Of a stretch of 64,000 nt of DNA, positions 23,994-33,519 are shown piece by piece. Position 1 is the first letter of the stretch. Each line of letters opens with the position of its first letter. The DNA is from Acidobacteriota bacterium (GTDB lineage: Bacteria > Acidobacteriota > Terriglobia > Acidiferrales > UBA7541), in assembly GCA_003223245.1 (NCBI GenBank), contig QHYI01000130.1, positions 14,986-78,985 of the forward strand, written 5' to 3'. The position numbers and the translations under genes were made by a program. The notes under the pieces are model-generated. The model saw only the letters and a program-made list of their open reading frames with translations. It ran no database searches and was not told the DNA's origin.

Positions 23994-26441
23994 ATGACAA
24001 GAGTTGCCCGGCATGCGGCGATGGGCTTTCTGATGGTGGCTTGGGCTTGCGCCCTGGCGTCGAGCGCCGGCTTTGCTCAGGGCTGGCACCACATTAGCAA
24101 TGTCCAGCATGTCGAAAGACTTAAGGACGCTGTTCAGCTGACCGCAGGAGCCGCGAAAGTTCGCATCACCGCGTTTCGAGACGGCATTTTCCGGGTTCGC
24201 CTCGCGCCAAACGGAAACTTCGCGAAGGATTACTCCTGGGCCGTCGTTGAATCCCCGGCTCCGCCAACCGTAAAGGTTGAGGAAAATGCGAACGAAGTAC
24301 GAATCACCGCCGGTGACGTTACGGTTTCAGCCCAAAAGTCGCCTTTGCTTATCAATTTTTCCGATCGCGCGGGGAATGCCCTTCTTGCTGACGAGCCGAG
24401 CCTGCCCATGGCCTGGGACGGCCCTCAGGTGCAGGTGTGGAAAAAAATGCCGGAAGACGAAAATTACTACGCCCTCGGCGACAAAGCCGGGCCGATGCAT
24501 CGCCGCAACCGCGCCTTCACCAACTGGAACACGGATGCGTTTGGCTGGCAGGAATCTTCCGACCCGCTCTACAAAACCATCCCATTCTTTATCGGATTGC
24601 GCAAAGGCGTTGCATACGGCGTTTTCTTTGACAACACCTACCGAAGCTCTTTCGATTTTGGCAAGGAAGGACGCAACTACTTTTCGTTTGGCGCAGAAGG
24701 CGGAGAACTCAACTATTACTTCCTGGCTGGTCCCGAACCCAGGAAGATCGTCGAACAGTACACCGCCATGACCGGGCGCTCACCCCTGCCTCCACTGTGG
24801 TCGCTAGGTTATCAGCAGTGCCGCTATAGCTATTATCCCGAGTCTCGCGCCCGCGAAATTGTGAAAACGTTTCGCGAAAAGAAAATCCCAGCGGACGTGA
24901 TTTATCTCGACATCGACTACCAGCAGGACTATGCGCCCTTCACCATCAACCGCAGGTACTTTCCTACGTTTGAGAAAATGATTTCCGATTTTCGCGCTCA
25001 AGGCTTTCACACCATTCTCATCACCGACCTGCACATCAAGAAAGACCCGAACCACGATTACGCTCCGTACGACTCCGGCATCAAGGACGATGTATTTGTG
25101 AAGAATCCCGATGGCTCGATTTTTGTTGGCAAAGTGTGGCCCGGTGACAGCGTGTTCCCGGACTTCACGCTGACCCGCGTCCGGGAATGGTGGGGAAGCC
25201 TCTACAAGGAATTCGTCAGCATGGGCGTCGCTGGCTTTTGGAATGACATGAATGAGCCTTCCGTGTTTTTCCGTGCGGACCAGACTATGCCTCTCGACAC
25301 CGTGCATCGCCTGGATGACGGCACCACGATCGACCACCGCGCTGCACATAACATCTACGGCATGGAAAACGCCCGCGCCACCTACGAAGGCCTGCGAAAG
25401 CTCCAAGACGGAGAACGCCCCTTTGTGCTCACGCGCGCGGCCTATTCGGGCGCACAGCGGTATGCCGCTACTTGGACCGGCGACAACAGCGGCACCTGGA
25501 ACCATCTGAAAATGAGCACACCCACGCTCATGAGCATGGGAATCTCCGGAATGCCTTTGGTTGGGGACGACATGGGCGGATTCTCCGGTTCTCCTCCCGC
25601 CGAGCTGTTGACGCGCTGGTTTGAAGTCGGCGCGCTCAACCCGATTTACCGCGACCATACTGCCAAGGGCACCGCCGATCAGGAACCCTGGGTTCACGGT
25701 CCGCAGCAAGAAGCCATTCGCAAACATTACATTGAGGTGCGCTATCGTTTGTTGCCGTATCTCTACACGGCCATCGAAGAGGCTTCGCGAACCGGCATTC
25801 CTTTGATGCGCCCGCTTTTCCTTGAATATCCGCAGGCTACCGAATTTTATGGCGACGACCGCGATTTTCTGTTTGGCCGCGATTTGTTTGTCGCTCCGGT
25901 GACCACGGAAATGGTCGATCCCGAAGATATCAGCCTTCCCCCTGGCGATTGGTATGACTTCTGGACCGGCGCAAAACATCCGCACAGTGAAAAACTTCAG
26001 TTGCGCCCGCGACTCGACGAGATGCCACTCTACGTACGCGCGGGGGCGATTGTCCCCATGCAGCCGGTTGTTCAGTACACCGGCGAAACTCCGGACGGGC
26101 CTCTGCAATTGCGCGTTTATCCGGGTGAAGATTGCAGCGGCTCGCTCTACGAAGATGACGGGCACACCTTTGCGTACGAGAAAGGCGAAATCCTACGCAT
26201 CCGCTACTCCTGCGCAGCTTCATCGTCTTCCGTCACCATTTCGAGCAGCGTGGAAAGGAATGCTTACAAGCCTTGGTGGAACAGCACGGCGTTGACAGTT
26301 TATGGCGCAGCAGCGGCTCCTAAAGAAGTTCGTGTCGGAGAACGCGTCATTTCAGACTGGCGCTTTGACAGCCAGGCACACGACGTTACGTTCACCGTGC
26401 CTGACACTTTAAGGAATTGGAGCGCCCATCTTCAGTATTGA
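23994..26441 (+). CDS. Exported GH31 alpha-glucosidase
   Basis: The ATG at 23994 follows TTGGAGGAAC and gives 815 residues with a signal peptide (about 1-29). The N-terminal galactose-mutarotase-like domain (about 35-245) is followed by the GH31 barrel (about 265-600). The nucleophile Asp418 lies in GFWNDMNEP and the acid/base Asp497 in TWTGDNSG, both complete. Other hallmarks are YLDIDYQ near residue 304 and the substrate-binding RPFVLTRA. Beta-sandwich domains end the protein (YEDDGHTF). The enzyme should release glucose from the non-reducing ends of alpha-glucans in the periplasm or outside. It converges with the GH13 gene at 26453, with only 11 bp between the two stops. Confidence 0.94.
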   Translation: MTRVARHAAMGFLMVAWACALASSAGFAQGWHHISNVQHVERLKDAVQLTAGAAKVRITAFRDGIFRVRLAPNGNFAKDYSWAVVESPAPPTVKVEENANEVRITAGDVTVSAQKSPLLINFSDRAGNALLADEPSLPMAWDGPQVQVWKKMPEDENYYALGDKAGPMHRRNRAFTNWNTDAFGWQESSDPLYKTIPFFIGLRKGVAYGVFFDNTYRSSFDFGKEGRNYFSFGAEGGELNYYFLAGPEPRKIVEQYTAMTGRSPLPPLWSLGYQQCRYSYYPESRAREIVKTFREKKIPADVIYLDIDYQQDYAPFTINRRYFPTFEKMISDFRAQGFHTILITDLHIKKDPNHDYAPYDSGIKDDVFVKNPDGSIFVGKVWPGDSVFPDFTLTRVREWWGSLYKEFVSMGVAGFWNDMNEPSVFFRADQTMPLDTVHRLDDGTTIDHRAAHNIYGMENARATYEGLRKLQDGERPFVLTRAAYSGAQRYAATWTGDNSGTWNHLKMSTPTLMSMGISGMPLVGDDMGGFSGSPPAELLTRWFEVGALNPIYRDHTAKGTADQEPWVHGPQQEAIRKHYIEVRYRLLPYLYTAIEEASRTGIPLMRPLFLEYPQATEFYGDDRDFLFGRDLFVAPVTTEMVDPEDISLPPGDWYDFWTGAKHPHSEKLQLRPRLDEMPLYVRAGAIVPMQPVVQYTGETPDGPLQLRVYPGEDCSGSLYEDDGHTFAYEKGEILRIRYSCAASSSSVTISSSVERNAYKPWWNSTALTVYGAAAAPKEVRVGERVISDWRFDSQAHDVTFTVPDTLRNWSAHLQY

Positions 26442-26452
26442 CGTTGCCGGCG

Positions 26453-28450
26453 CTAATTTACCAAGAAAATGGAAATCGACTGTGCAGGCATGGAAACGTG
26501 CAATTCGCCTTCCTTCAAGTCTGTTTTTGTTCCGCCGAAGAGCAGCGACATCGATTCCACATTTTGCGCGGGCGTTCCTTGCAATGGGACCTTTAGTTCC
26601 CTTGTCTTGTCCGCATTATTGAAAGCCACAACCACGCGGTCTTCCTCAGACTCTCGCAAAAAAACATAAGCGCTCTCATCTGAAGCCAGATGCCAGAGTT
26701 GTCCTCCGCCAAGCGCGGCATGTTCGCGGCGAATCCGCAACAGTTCTTGAACATAGGAAAAAATCTCCTGTTGTTCCTCAGTGCGCCCAGCCCGCGTGAA
26801 CGCGTCGTTCTTATCCTCGGCCCATCCTCCCGGGAAATCGCGCCGGTTGTCGGGATCGCCTCCTCCCGGCATTCCAATTTCGTCGCCGTAATAGAGTTCC
26901 GGAATGCCACGCAAAGTCAGCGCTAAACCGAACGCCAGCTTTAATTTTGCCAGTGAGCTGCCTTCCGCGCTCGCAAACCGCGGCACGTCATGATTTGCAA
27001 AAAACGGCACTAGCCTATCGGGATGGGGGTACAGCGCATCGTGCTGCAACACGTCGGCGATTCGACCCACCGGCGCGTTTCGCAGCAACACATCCCGCAG
27101 CACGAAGAACATAGGGAAGTCAAAGACTGTCGAGAGCCCGCTGTCAATCCCGTCGTACCGGCGCACTCCCCCAACGAAGAACGACGTTACCGCCGGATCC
27201 GGGTGAAACACTTCGCCGATGGTCGTCAGATTCGGATAGAACCGCCGAAGCCCCGCATGCCAATAGGACCAGAATTTCCTGTCCACATAGGGAAACGTAT
27301 CGACGCGATAGCCATCCAGGCCCGAAGTCTCCGCCCACCACAAGCTGTTTTGCAGCAGATATTCTTCAACCATCGGATTCTCCGTATTCATGTCCGGTAA
27401 AATTCCGAAGAACCAGCCTTCCGTCAGGTTTTGCTTCATCCATGACGGAGCATGCGGATCGATCAGCGTTTCGAACGGATCATTCGTTGCAGCTTTTTCG
27501 CCCGGCTTCCCGTAAAACGTTGCTTTCAGCGGCGAGAAGGAATCCAAATGATGTTGCTTGGTGCCGTGAAACCAATCTGGCAGCGGCGGACTTGCAACCC
27601 AGGGATTGCGCCCTCCAACGTGATTCGGCACCGCATCGAAAAAAATCTTCATCCTCTGTTTGTGCGCTGCCGCCACGAGGTCTTGGTAATCTTTGAGCGA
27701 GCCCAGATGTGGGTCAACCGCATACAAATGCACGGCTCCGTAGCCGTGATAGTCCGCCGCCGCGCCATTGTTCACCACCGGGGTGAGCCACAACGTGGTC
27801 ACGCCGAGTTCTTTCAGATATGCCAAATGATTCTGAATTCCTTGCAAATCGCCGCCATGGTACGCACGGGACTTTGTGCGATCGTGCGAGCCTGGCGCTT
27901 CGGACGGCTCGTCGTTGGTCAAATCGCCGTTGGCAAAGCGATCGGGCATGATCAGGTAAATCACGTCATCCGGCGACAGCCCTTGAAATCTTCCGAGCGT
28001 CGGAGCGCGCGCTGCCAATGGAAGTTCAAAAGAAGTTGTGCCCTTCGCAGCTGTAATTCTACAAACTGCCGTTCCCGGCCTCGTCTCCGCTCCGATTTTC
28101 AACCAAACAAAAAGATAGTCCCCTCCCGCCGTGGCTTGTGTGCGCGAAACGCGCAGGGTGGGCAAATTGCACGAGACGTGCGTGGCTTCCAGGTCGTGTC
28201 CGGAAAGCAATAGCATCACTTCCGGCGTGAATCCTACCCACCAGTTTGGCGGCTCGACTTTCGTCACTTGCACCGTCGAACCGGGAGAATTCTGTTGCGG
28301 TGGCGCACACTGCGCCAGCCTACTCCAGCCCAATACACAAGTAAGCACGAAGAAAATGCTTCGATGGAAATGGTGTCCCCGCAAATAATTTTGAGAGGAA
28401 AGGAGAAACTTTTTCACCGCAAGAGCATAGGCAAAAATCCCCCGCTGCAC
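26453..28450 (-). CDS. Exported GH13 alpha-amylase-family enzyme (cyclomaltodextrinase-like)
   Basis: The 665-residue protein begins with an export signal (hydrophobic residues about 30-48). An N-terminal beta-domain of the cyclomaltodextrinase/neopullulanase type spans about 55-150. In the GH13 barrel the conserved regions are DAVPNHVG (region I), GYRVDTFPYV with the nucleophile Asp (region II), TTIGEVFHP with the acid Glu (region III) and FFANHDVPRF (region IV). It probably hydrolyses maltodextrins or cyclodextrins outside the cytoplasm and supplies the convergent GH31 enzyme. The CBM9-like gene lies 39 bp upstream on the same strand and may be cotranscribed. Confidence 0.92.
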   Translation of the reverse strand: MQRGIFAYALAVKKFLLSSQNYLRGHHFHRSIFFVLTCVLGWSRLAQCAPPQQNSPGSTVQVTKVEPPNWWVGFTPEVMLLLSGHDLEATHVSCNLPTLRVSRTQATAGGDYLFVWLKIGAETRPGTAVCRITAAKGTTSFELPLAARAPTLGRFQGLSPDDVIYLIMPDRFANGDLTNDEPSEAPGSHDRTKSRAYHGGDLQGIQNHLAYLKELGVTTLWLTPVVNNGAAADYHGYGAVHLYAVDPHLGSLKDYQDLVAAAHKQRMKIFFDAVPNHVGGRNPWVASPPLPDWFHGTKQHHLDSFSPLKATFYGKPGEKAATNDPFETLIDPHAPSWMKQNLTEGWFFGILPDMNTENPMVEEYLLQNSLWWAETSGLDGYRVDTFPYVDRKFWSYWHAGLRRFYPNLTTIGEVFHPDPAVTSFFVGGVRRYDGIDSGLSTVFDFPMFFVLRDVLLRNAPVGRIADVLQHDALYPHPDRLVPFFANHDVPRFASAEGSSLAKLKLAFGLALTLRGIPELYYGDEIGMPGGGDPDNRRDFPGGWAEDKNDAFTRAGRTEEQQEIFSYVQELLRIRREHAALGGGQLWHLASDESAYVFLRESEEDRVVVAFNNADKTRELKVPLQGTPAQNVESMSLLFGGTKTDLKEGELHVSMPAQSISIFLVN

Positions 28451-28489
28451 CAGTCTCAGCGTGCCATTCTAGCGGCAGCGAGCGTTTCG

Positions 28490-29212
28490 CTACTTTCCTC
28501 GTCTCTTGTCCCTTGCGAAAACCAACTCACCGAAAGCTTCCGGCACATGAAAATTCGGCGCGGCCGTACCCGTCGGTCTCCACGCCGAGTAAAACCGTGG
28601 CTCCTCCGATCCTTCAACACGGTAGAAATTCACTCGCCACGTCGCGGCAGGATCAAATTTTGCTACCAGGCACTTCATCGGTATCGCCAGTTCCGCAATC
28701 CAGACCTTTTTCGCCTGCTCCAGAACCACCCGCCGCTTCAACCCGCTCTTCAGGTCCTGTTTTTCTCCGGGCGCGATGTCGAGATCAATCCAGAAGCCGT
28801 TGGGGCTCACTTCGAATTCTTTGTAGCGGCGGAGATTCGACCAATCGGGTTGCAAAAAGGCTTCGGCCACGTCGCGGTCCCAAAGCTGGTCCCTTCGTCC
28901 GTTCGGCTCGGCGTCCGGAAAGACCGTAATGGCGCGATATCTCGCTCGAAAGCGCAGAAAGAGCGTTTCTGCGGTCCAAAGCAACCACACTTTGGTCTCG
29001 CGCGCGGCGTCCGGGTTTTTCCCTTGCCAGTCCGCGCTGAACTGTACCGGTAGCGCGCGTTCCCACGAAGACTGCTTCGGGAACCCTTCGGCATCGCAGG
29101 GGTCCGTCATTTGAACCACCACGGCCTTTTCGTGTTTCGGAGTTTCGTCAACATTCTTCATGGCCGCGAATCTCCATCTTTCATCGTCGGTTTCGAACTC
29201 AACTCTTTGCAC
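28490..29212 (-). CDS. CBM9-like carbohydrate-binding family protein
   Basis: The 240-residue protein reads as one family-9-type carbohydrate-binding beta-sandwich: TKVWLLWTAETLFLRFRA, DQLWDRDVAEAFLQP and YKEFEVSPNGFWIDLDI are the usual core segments, and WRVNFYRVEG closes the domain. The start is not certain. The GTG at 29212 gives 240 residues; the ATG at 29161, with GGAG eight bases upstream, gives 223 and may be the true one. No signal peptide is apparent, so it is either cytoplasmic or exported in another way. It lies 39 bp before the GH13 gene and may assist glucan handling. Confidence 0.8.
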   Translation of the reverse strand: MQRVEFETDDERWRFAAMKNVDETPKHEKAVVVQMTDPCDAEGFPKQSSWERALPVQFSADWQGKNPDAARETKVWLLWTAETLFLRFRARYRAITVFPDAEPNGRRDQLWDRDVAEAFLQPDWSNLRRYKEFEVSPNGFWIDLDIAPGEKQDLKSGLKRRVVLEQAKKVWIAELAIPMKCLVAKFDPAATWRVNFYRVEGSEEPRFYSAWRPTGTAAPNFHVPEAFGELVFARDKRRGK

Positions 29213-29323
29213 ACCCTATTCTTCATTCGTTCCGGCCCTTGCATTATGCCGTGCTAGCATCAAATTTGGTCCTTACTTCCACTGTTTCCTGTCGCCAAGA
29301 GAATGATCCACAGGAGTGGTGAA

Positions 29324-30142
29324 ATGATCGAGCCCGTCAACGAGGATTTCTCAAAACCTGTCAAGCGCACACCCGAAAAATTCAAATTCCTGAAGCTGCG
29401 TTGCGATGGCGGCGTCGCCCGCATGACCCTCAATCGCCCTGAGCACAATCTTCTCAACGAAGCCATGCTTCGTGAAATGGCGGACGGCATCAGTTATGCC
29501 GGAGAGCGCGACGACATCAAGTTGATCGTTCTCGATTCTGCATGCAAAGTCTTTTGTGGCGGCATCGACATCGGCGAATACACTTCGCAGCGCGTTTTCC
29601 AGATGCTCGATGCCTTCCACGCTACCTTCGCCGGCATGCTTGAACTCGGCATACCGGTCATTACCGTCGTGAACGGTCCTGCCATTGGTGGCGGTGCGGA
29701 GCTCGCGGCTTTCGGCGACCTGGTTATCGCCACTCCCAAAGCGCGCTTTGCTCAGCCGGAAATCAGCATCGGCGTCTTTCCGCCGCTGGCGTCCACAATT
29801 CTTCCATTTCTTGTCGGCCCAAAGATCGCTCTCGAGCTGGTGCTCACCGGCGAACCGGTAACTGCCGAACGCGCTCTCGATCTCGGCATGGTCAATCGCC
29901 TCGTCCCCGAAGCGCAACTCGAAAAAACCGTTGCCGACCTCGTGAATCGCATCAACAGCCACTCCGGGCCGGTGCTTGCCATGGCGAAAAAAGCCATCCT
30001 CGGCGGCATTGGAATGTCCTTGCGCGACGGTCTGAAGCATTCCATGAATATTTTCCTCAATGAGTTGTACCGCCTCGAAGATTCGCAGGAAGGCTTGCGT
30101 GCGCTCGTCGAAAAACGCAAACCCAATTGGAAGAATCGCTGA
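29324..30142 (+). CDS. Enoyl-CoA hydratase/isomerase family protein
   Basis: The ATG at 29324 follows AGGAG and gives 272 residues. The crotonase fold is shown by the CoA-binding and oxyanion-hole segments ARMTLNRPEHNLLN, KVFCGGIDIGEY and the GPAIGGGAELAAFGDL loop, with FAQPEISIGVFPP after it. The first glutamate of the usual hydratase catalytic pair appears replaced in the loop, so the exact reaction (hydration, isomerisation or ring-type hydration as in dienoyl-CoA hydratases) cannot be decided. The C-terminal part ends with a helical tail (SQEGLRALVEKRKP). It is a cytoplasmic enzyme of acyl- or aryl-CoA breakdown and appears to be a single gene before the B12 region. Confidence 0.88.
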   Translation: MIEPVNEDFSKPVKRTPEKFKFLKLRCDGGVARMTLNRPEHNLLNEAMLREMADGISYAGERDDIKLIVLDSACKVFCGGIDIGEYTSQRVFQMLDAFHATFAGMLELGIPVITVVNGPAIGGGAELAAFGDLVIATPKARFAQPEISIGVFPPLASTILPFLVGPKIALELVLTGEPVTAERALDLGMVNRLVPEAQLEKTVADLVNRINSHSGPVLAMAKKAILGGIGMSLRDGLKHSMNIFLNELYRLEDSQEGLRALVEKRKPNWKNR

Positions 30143-30224
30143 AGCTTTCCTATTGGCTGATGTAACCGGCCCGCACGCGCACCGCGACACCCGCATTGAC
30201 ACACCCTCGCGTGCGGCTTACACT

Positions 30225-30330
30225 GAATTTTCAATTGGCAGCCGGGGAAGCGGGGAAGGCCGTGTGAATCGGCCGCGGTCCCGCCACTGTGATCGGCTCG
30301 AACAGCCGTCAGCCAGGCCACCCTCCCTTG
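30225..30330 (+). ncRNA. Cobalamin riboswitch upstream of btuF
   Basis: Conserved blocks of the class-I cobalamin riboswitch are present in order: GGGGAAG near 30244, the GTGTGAATC region near 30261, CCCGCCACTGTGATC at 30280-30294, and the B12-box-like CAGCCAGGCCACC at about 30310-30322. A terminator hairpin follows at 30372-30400. The RNA should bind adenosyl- or methyl-cobalamin and stop expression of the uptake genes downstream when B12 is plentiful. Confidence 0.85.
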
Positions 30331-30371
30331 GCGCAGAGAGCCGCGCCCTTCGCGAGAAAGGGCGAGGGCGG

Positions 30372-30400
30372 AAGCCCCGGGCGCCTCGCGGGGCTTTTTT
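30372..30400 (+). terminator. Terminator hairpin of the first cobalamin riboswitch
   Basis: AAGCCCCG (30372-30379) and CGGGGCTT (30389-30396) form a perfect 8-bp stem with a nine-base loop, ending in a T6 run. Its position 50 bp after the B12 box and 49 bp before btuF fits a transcription-terminating expression platform. Confidence 0.8.
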
Positions 30401-30448
30401 AATTTGCGCAAAACTCTCGCCGCAGCCGTGGGGAGCCGTTTGGAGAAA

Positions 30449-31516
30449 ATGCCGCCGTCGCGCCTTCATTTCGTAGCTTGCGCTGTTGTCGTCGTTTTTT
30501 TCTGTGCCGCCGCTCCGTCCCGCGCGCAGAGCGCCACAGCTTCTGCTCCCGAGCCTGAGGCTTTCCGTGAGGTCACTGATGAAACCGGCCGCAGCGTGCG
30601 CATCCCTCAGCCCGTTCGCCGCATCGTTTCCTTGGCTCCCAGCTTGACCGAAACTATCTACGTGCTCGGCTTACAGGATCGCCTCGTGGGTGACACCAAC
30701 TACTGCGACTACCCTCCCGACGCGAAGAAAAAGACCAAAGTCGGCGGCGGCATTGATCCCAACCTTGAAGTGATTGCTTCCCTGCACCCCGACCTCGTTC
30801 TGGTGACCAAATCTTTCAACCGTCTCGAAACCACGCAATCTCTCGACCAGTTGGGCATTCCCTCCTACGCGACCGCTCCTCACACGGTCGCGGACATTAT
30901 GTCTTCGGTAAAAAACTTGGCTGCCGTCCTCGGTGTCCCCGAAGCCGGCTCCTCGGTCGCGGAAGAAATGCAACGTCAGCTCGACGGTCTCCAGCATCGC
31001 ATCGGTGACCTGCCTCCCAAGCGCGTCCTCTTTGTGGTTTGGACGCAGCCGCTCATATCGACCGGCCAGCACACCTTCCTCGCCGACGCCCTTCGCCATG
31101 CCGGAGCCGTCTCCATCGTGAATTCCTCCCAAGACTGGCCCCAAGTGAACCTCGAAGAAGTCGCTCGTCTCCAGCCGGACTTCCTGGTATTTGCGGAGTC
31201 CCATTCCGGAGATGCCGCGCGCGAGATGGCCAAGCTCGCTACCCTCCCTGGGTGGAAAATTCTTCGGGCTGTTCGCAACCGCCGTTACGCGGTCATCAGT
31301 GACGCAGTGAACCGTCCCGCGCCGCGCATCGTTTCCGCCATCGAAGACCTTGCCCGGCAGTTGCACCCGAAAGCCTTCGCGGACGAGCCCGGCGGCACAA
31401 GGAAAGAAAGCTCGAAGGAGAATCCGGCGCTGCTTAACTCCGCACCTGTTTCTCTGAGTCAACCGCTGCGGCAAACCCATCTCGGCTCGACCGGAGGCTC
31501 GGCATGCGGCCGCTGA
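30449..31516 (+). CDS. btuF: B12 ABC transporter substrate-binding protein (BtuF-like)
   Basis: The ATG at 30449 follows TGGAGAAA and gives 355 residues; the TTG at 30404 would lie directly after the riboswitch terminator and is unlikely. A signal peptide (about 1-29) is followed by a helical-backbone periplasmic binding fold: RRIVSLAPSLTETIYVLG with VGDTNYCDYPPDA, and NLEVIASLHPDLVLV. This is the BtuF/FecB type; riboswitch control identifies cobalamin or cobinamide as ligand. The gene overlaps the permease gene by 13 bp. The last 40 residues are low in complexity and may be disordered. Confidence 0.9.
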   Translation: MPPSRLHFVACAVVVVFFCAAAPSRAQSATASAPEPEAFREVTDETGRSVRIPQPVRRIVSLAPSLTETIYVLGLQDRLVGDTNYCDYPPDAKKKTKVGGGIDPNLEVIASLHPDLVLVTKSFNRLETTQSLDQLGIPSYATAPHTVADIMSSVKNLAAVLGVPEAGSSVAEEMQRQLDGLQHRIGDLPPKRVLFVVWTQPLISTGQHTFLADALRHAGAVSIVNSSQDWPQVNLEEVARLQPDFLVFAESHSGDAAREMAKLATLPGWKILRAVRNRRYAVISDAVNRPAPRIVSAIEDLARQLHPKAFADEPGGTRKESSKENPALLNSAPVSLSQPLRQTHLGSTGGSACGR

Positions 31517-32544
31517 CCTTCCGCAAAATCTTCTTTCAGTGCTTCGTCCTTTTGATCATCTTGTTTTTCGTCGTCATTGTCGCCTTGAAGTTCGGTGCTG
31601 TGCCGGTTTCTCTTTACGCTCTTGGCCGCGATTTGCTTCGCGTTCTGCTTGGCCAAAGCAGTCAAATCTCGAGCGACTATGGCCTGATCATCCAGAACAT
31701 CCGTATGCCGCGCATCATTCTCGGCATCATTGTCGGAGCGTCCCTCTCCGTCGCCGGCACCAGCTTCCAGGCGCTACTGCGCAATCCACTCGCGGATCCT
31801 TACGTTCTCGGCGTCTCTAGTGGCGCGGCCCTCGGCGCCATTGTCTCGCTTATCGCAGAACCTCATTTGGCGCTTCCGCCCGGGTTCGAAGTGCTGCTTA
31901 CCCCTTTGTGCGCGTTCGTCGGCGCCGCCCTGACCGTTACTGCTGTTTATTTTCTCGGCCGCCGCCAGGGTCAGATTGACAGCAACACGCTGCTCCTCGG
32001 CGGCGTCATCACCGCTTCTTTTCTCTCCGCCATCATTGTATTTTTGATGAGCACGGTGAACAGCAGCAACACCCGCGGCATGGTTTTCTGGCTGATGGGC
32101 AATCTTTCCACTTCTTTTCAGAAAAGCATCTACTGGTTTTTAGCCGGCGGCTTTTTCATCGCGGCGGGAGTGATCTACGGCACCGCCAACGATTTGAATA
32201 TTCTTCTTTCCGGCGAAAAGGAAGCCATGCATCTTGGCGTGGATGTTCGCCGCGTGCGCTTTGTGGTCTACATTGCCGCTTCTCTTCTCACAGGCCTCGC
32301 CGTTTCCGTCAGCGGCGCGGTGGGCTACGTCGGCCTCATTGTTCCTCATGTGATGCGCTTTATTTTCGGCTCCGACCATCGCACGCTTCTCCCCACGGCC
32401 GCGCTCGGCGGCGCCATCGCCGTGGTTATTGCCGACACTCTCGCGCGTATCGTCGTTGCTCCCAACGAGCTTCCTGTCGGCGCGGTTACGGCCGTTGTCG
32501 GCGCTCCGCTGTTCATCTACCTCCTGCGTCGGAGGCTCGCATGA
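31504..32544 (+). CDS. btuC: B12 ABC transporter permease (BtuC-like)
   Basis: The 346-residue protein has about ten hydrophobic helices and the FecCD-family hallmarks: RMPRIILGIIVGASLSVAG near residues 62-80, LRNPLADPYVLG, and GAVGYVGLIVPHVMR near residue 265-280, where the cytoplasmic coupling helix contacts the ATPase. It should form the homodimeric inner-membrane channel of a BtuCD-F importer. It overlaps btuF upstream by 13 bp and btuD downstream by ATGA, so the three are translated from one message under the cobalamin riboswitch at 30225. Confidence 0.92.
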   Translation: MRPLTFRKIFFQCFVLLIILFFVVIVALKFGAVPVSLYALGRDLLRVLLGQSSQISSDYGLIIQNIRMPRIILGIIVGASLSVAGTSFQALLRNPLADPYVLGVSSGAALGAIVSLIAEPHLALPPGFEVLLTPLCAFVGAALTVTAVYFLGRRQGQIDSNTLLLGGVITASFLSAIIVFLMSTVNSSNTRGMVFWLMGNLSTSFQKSIYWFLAGGFFIAAGVIYGTANDLNILLSGEKEAMHLGVDVRRVRFVVYIAASLLTGLAVSVSGAVGYVGLIVPHVMRFIFGSDHRTLLPTAALGGAIAVVIADTLARIVVAPNELPVGAVTAVVGAPLFIYLLRRRLA

Positions 32545-33401
32545 GCCCGGCTCGCAGCTCCACCGCTCCGCGCATTCTGCCCGAATCCACGCGCCTGGGC
32601 GCGGAGATTCGTCTGGCGGTCGAGCAAGTCAGCTACGCCTACTCCGCCAATCCTTCGCAAGCTCCGCTCTTTACGCTCGAAGCCACAAGTTTTCAAGCCC
32701 GGCCCGGCGAAATCGTCGCCATTCTTGGCCCGAACGCCAGCGGCAAATCCACCTTGCTCCAGTTGATCGCTGGAGTTCTCCAGCCCCTTTCCGGCCGCAT
32801 TCTTCTCAACGGCTTTGTCATCCATTCCCTCAGCCCGCGCACTCGCGCGCAGCGCATCGCCATGGTTCAGCAGGAAAGCCGCTTGCTCTTCCCCGCGCGT
32901 GTCTGGCAATTTGTCTTGCAAGGCCGCCACGCGCATGGGGGTTCGTTCCGTTTCGAATCCAAAGAGGACACGCTCGTCGCGCGAAACGCGCTCACGCAAG
33001 TGGGCGCGGCCGAACTCGCCGACCGCTGGATGGACCAAATCTCCGGCGGAGAAAAACAGCGCGTGATTCTCGCTCGCGCCCTTGCGCAGCAGCCTTTGCT
33101 CTTGTTGCTCGATGAGCCCACGCTGCATCTCGACATCGCCGCGCAAGTCGGCCTGCTCGATGCGCTTCGCCGCCTCTGCGCCCGCAACCGTTACACGGTG
33201 ATTGTCGTTACCCACGAATTGAATCTCGCTGCGGAATATGCCGACCAGATCCTCTTGATGCAAAGCGGCCGTTGCTTGCGCGTTGGCCCTCCGTCTGCGA
33301 TTTATCAGCGGGAGTTGCTCGAGCAGGTTTTCCAGGTTCCGCTGAAAGTGGAAATGCGCGGCCACGGACGTCCGCGCGTCACGATTTTGTCTGACTCTTA
33401 G
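32541..33401 (+). CDS. btuD: B12 ABC transporter ATPase (BtuD-like)
   Basis: The 286-residue ATPase has Walker A GPNASGKST near residue 75, Q-loop QQESRLLF, signature ISGGEKQRV near 170, Walker B LLLLDEPTLH near 190, and the H-loop VVTHEL near 228. It powers import by the BtuC channel. The start overlaps the btuC stop by 4 bp. The first 25 residues before the ABC core are extra compared with shorter homologues. A GC-rich hairpin follows the stop at 33406-33427. Confidence 0.93.
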   Translation: MSPARSSTAPRILPESTRLGAEIRLAVEQVSYAYSANPSQAPLFTLEATSFQARPGEIVAILGPNASGKSTLLQLIAGVLQPLSGRILLNGFVIHSLSPRTRAQRIAMVQQESRLLFPARVWQFVLQGRHAHGGSFRFESKEDTLVARNALTQVGAAELADRWMDQISGGEKQRVILARALAQQPLLLLLDEPTLHLDIAAQVGLLDALRRLCARNRYTVIVVTHELNLAAEYADQILLMQSGRCLRVGPPSAIYQRELLEQVFQVPLKVEMRGHGRPRVTILSDS

Positions 33402-33405
33402 CGTA

Positions 33406-33427
33406 GGGGCGCGTTTTAGCGCGTCCC
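33406..33427 (+). terminator. Hairpin after the btuFCD genes
   Basis: GGGGCGCG (33406-33413) pairs with CGCGTCCC (33420-33427), with one G-T wobble and a TTTTAG loop; TGTTGTTT follows. Similar 'GGGGCGC' hairpins stand at 36148-36169, so this may be a family of small dyads used as terminators. Confidence 0.5.
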
Positions 33428-33519
33428 TGTTGTTTCGCAAGCGCAGTTACATGGCTATTTTCTCGTTCACCTCAACCCTGCGGCGCTTTTCCGCAGACCA
33501 CATTTACCGCAGACTTCGT

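Noticed and set aside
24804-26165. Minus-strand frame of 453 residues
   Set aside because: It is antisense to the GH31 alpha-glucosidase, which has complete catalytic motifs. The minus-strand product has no family features.
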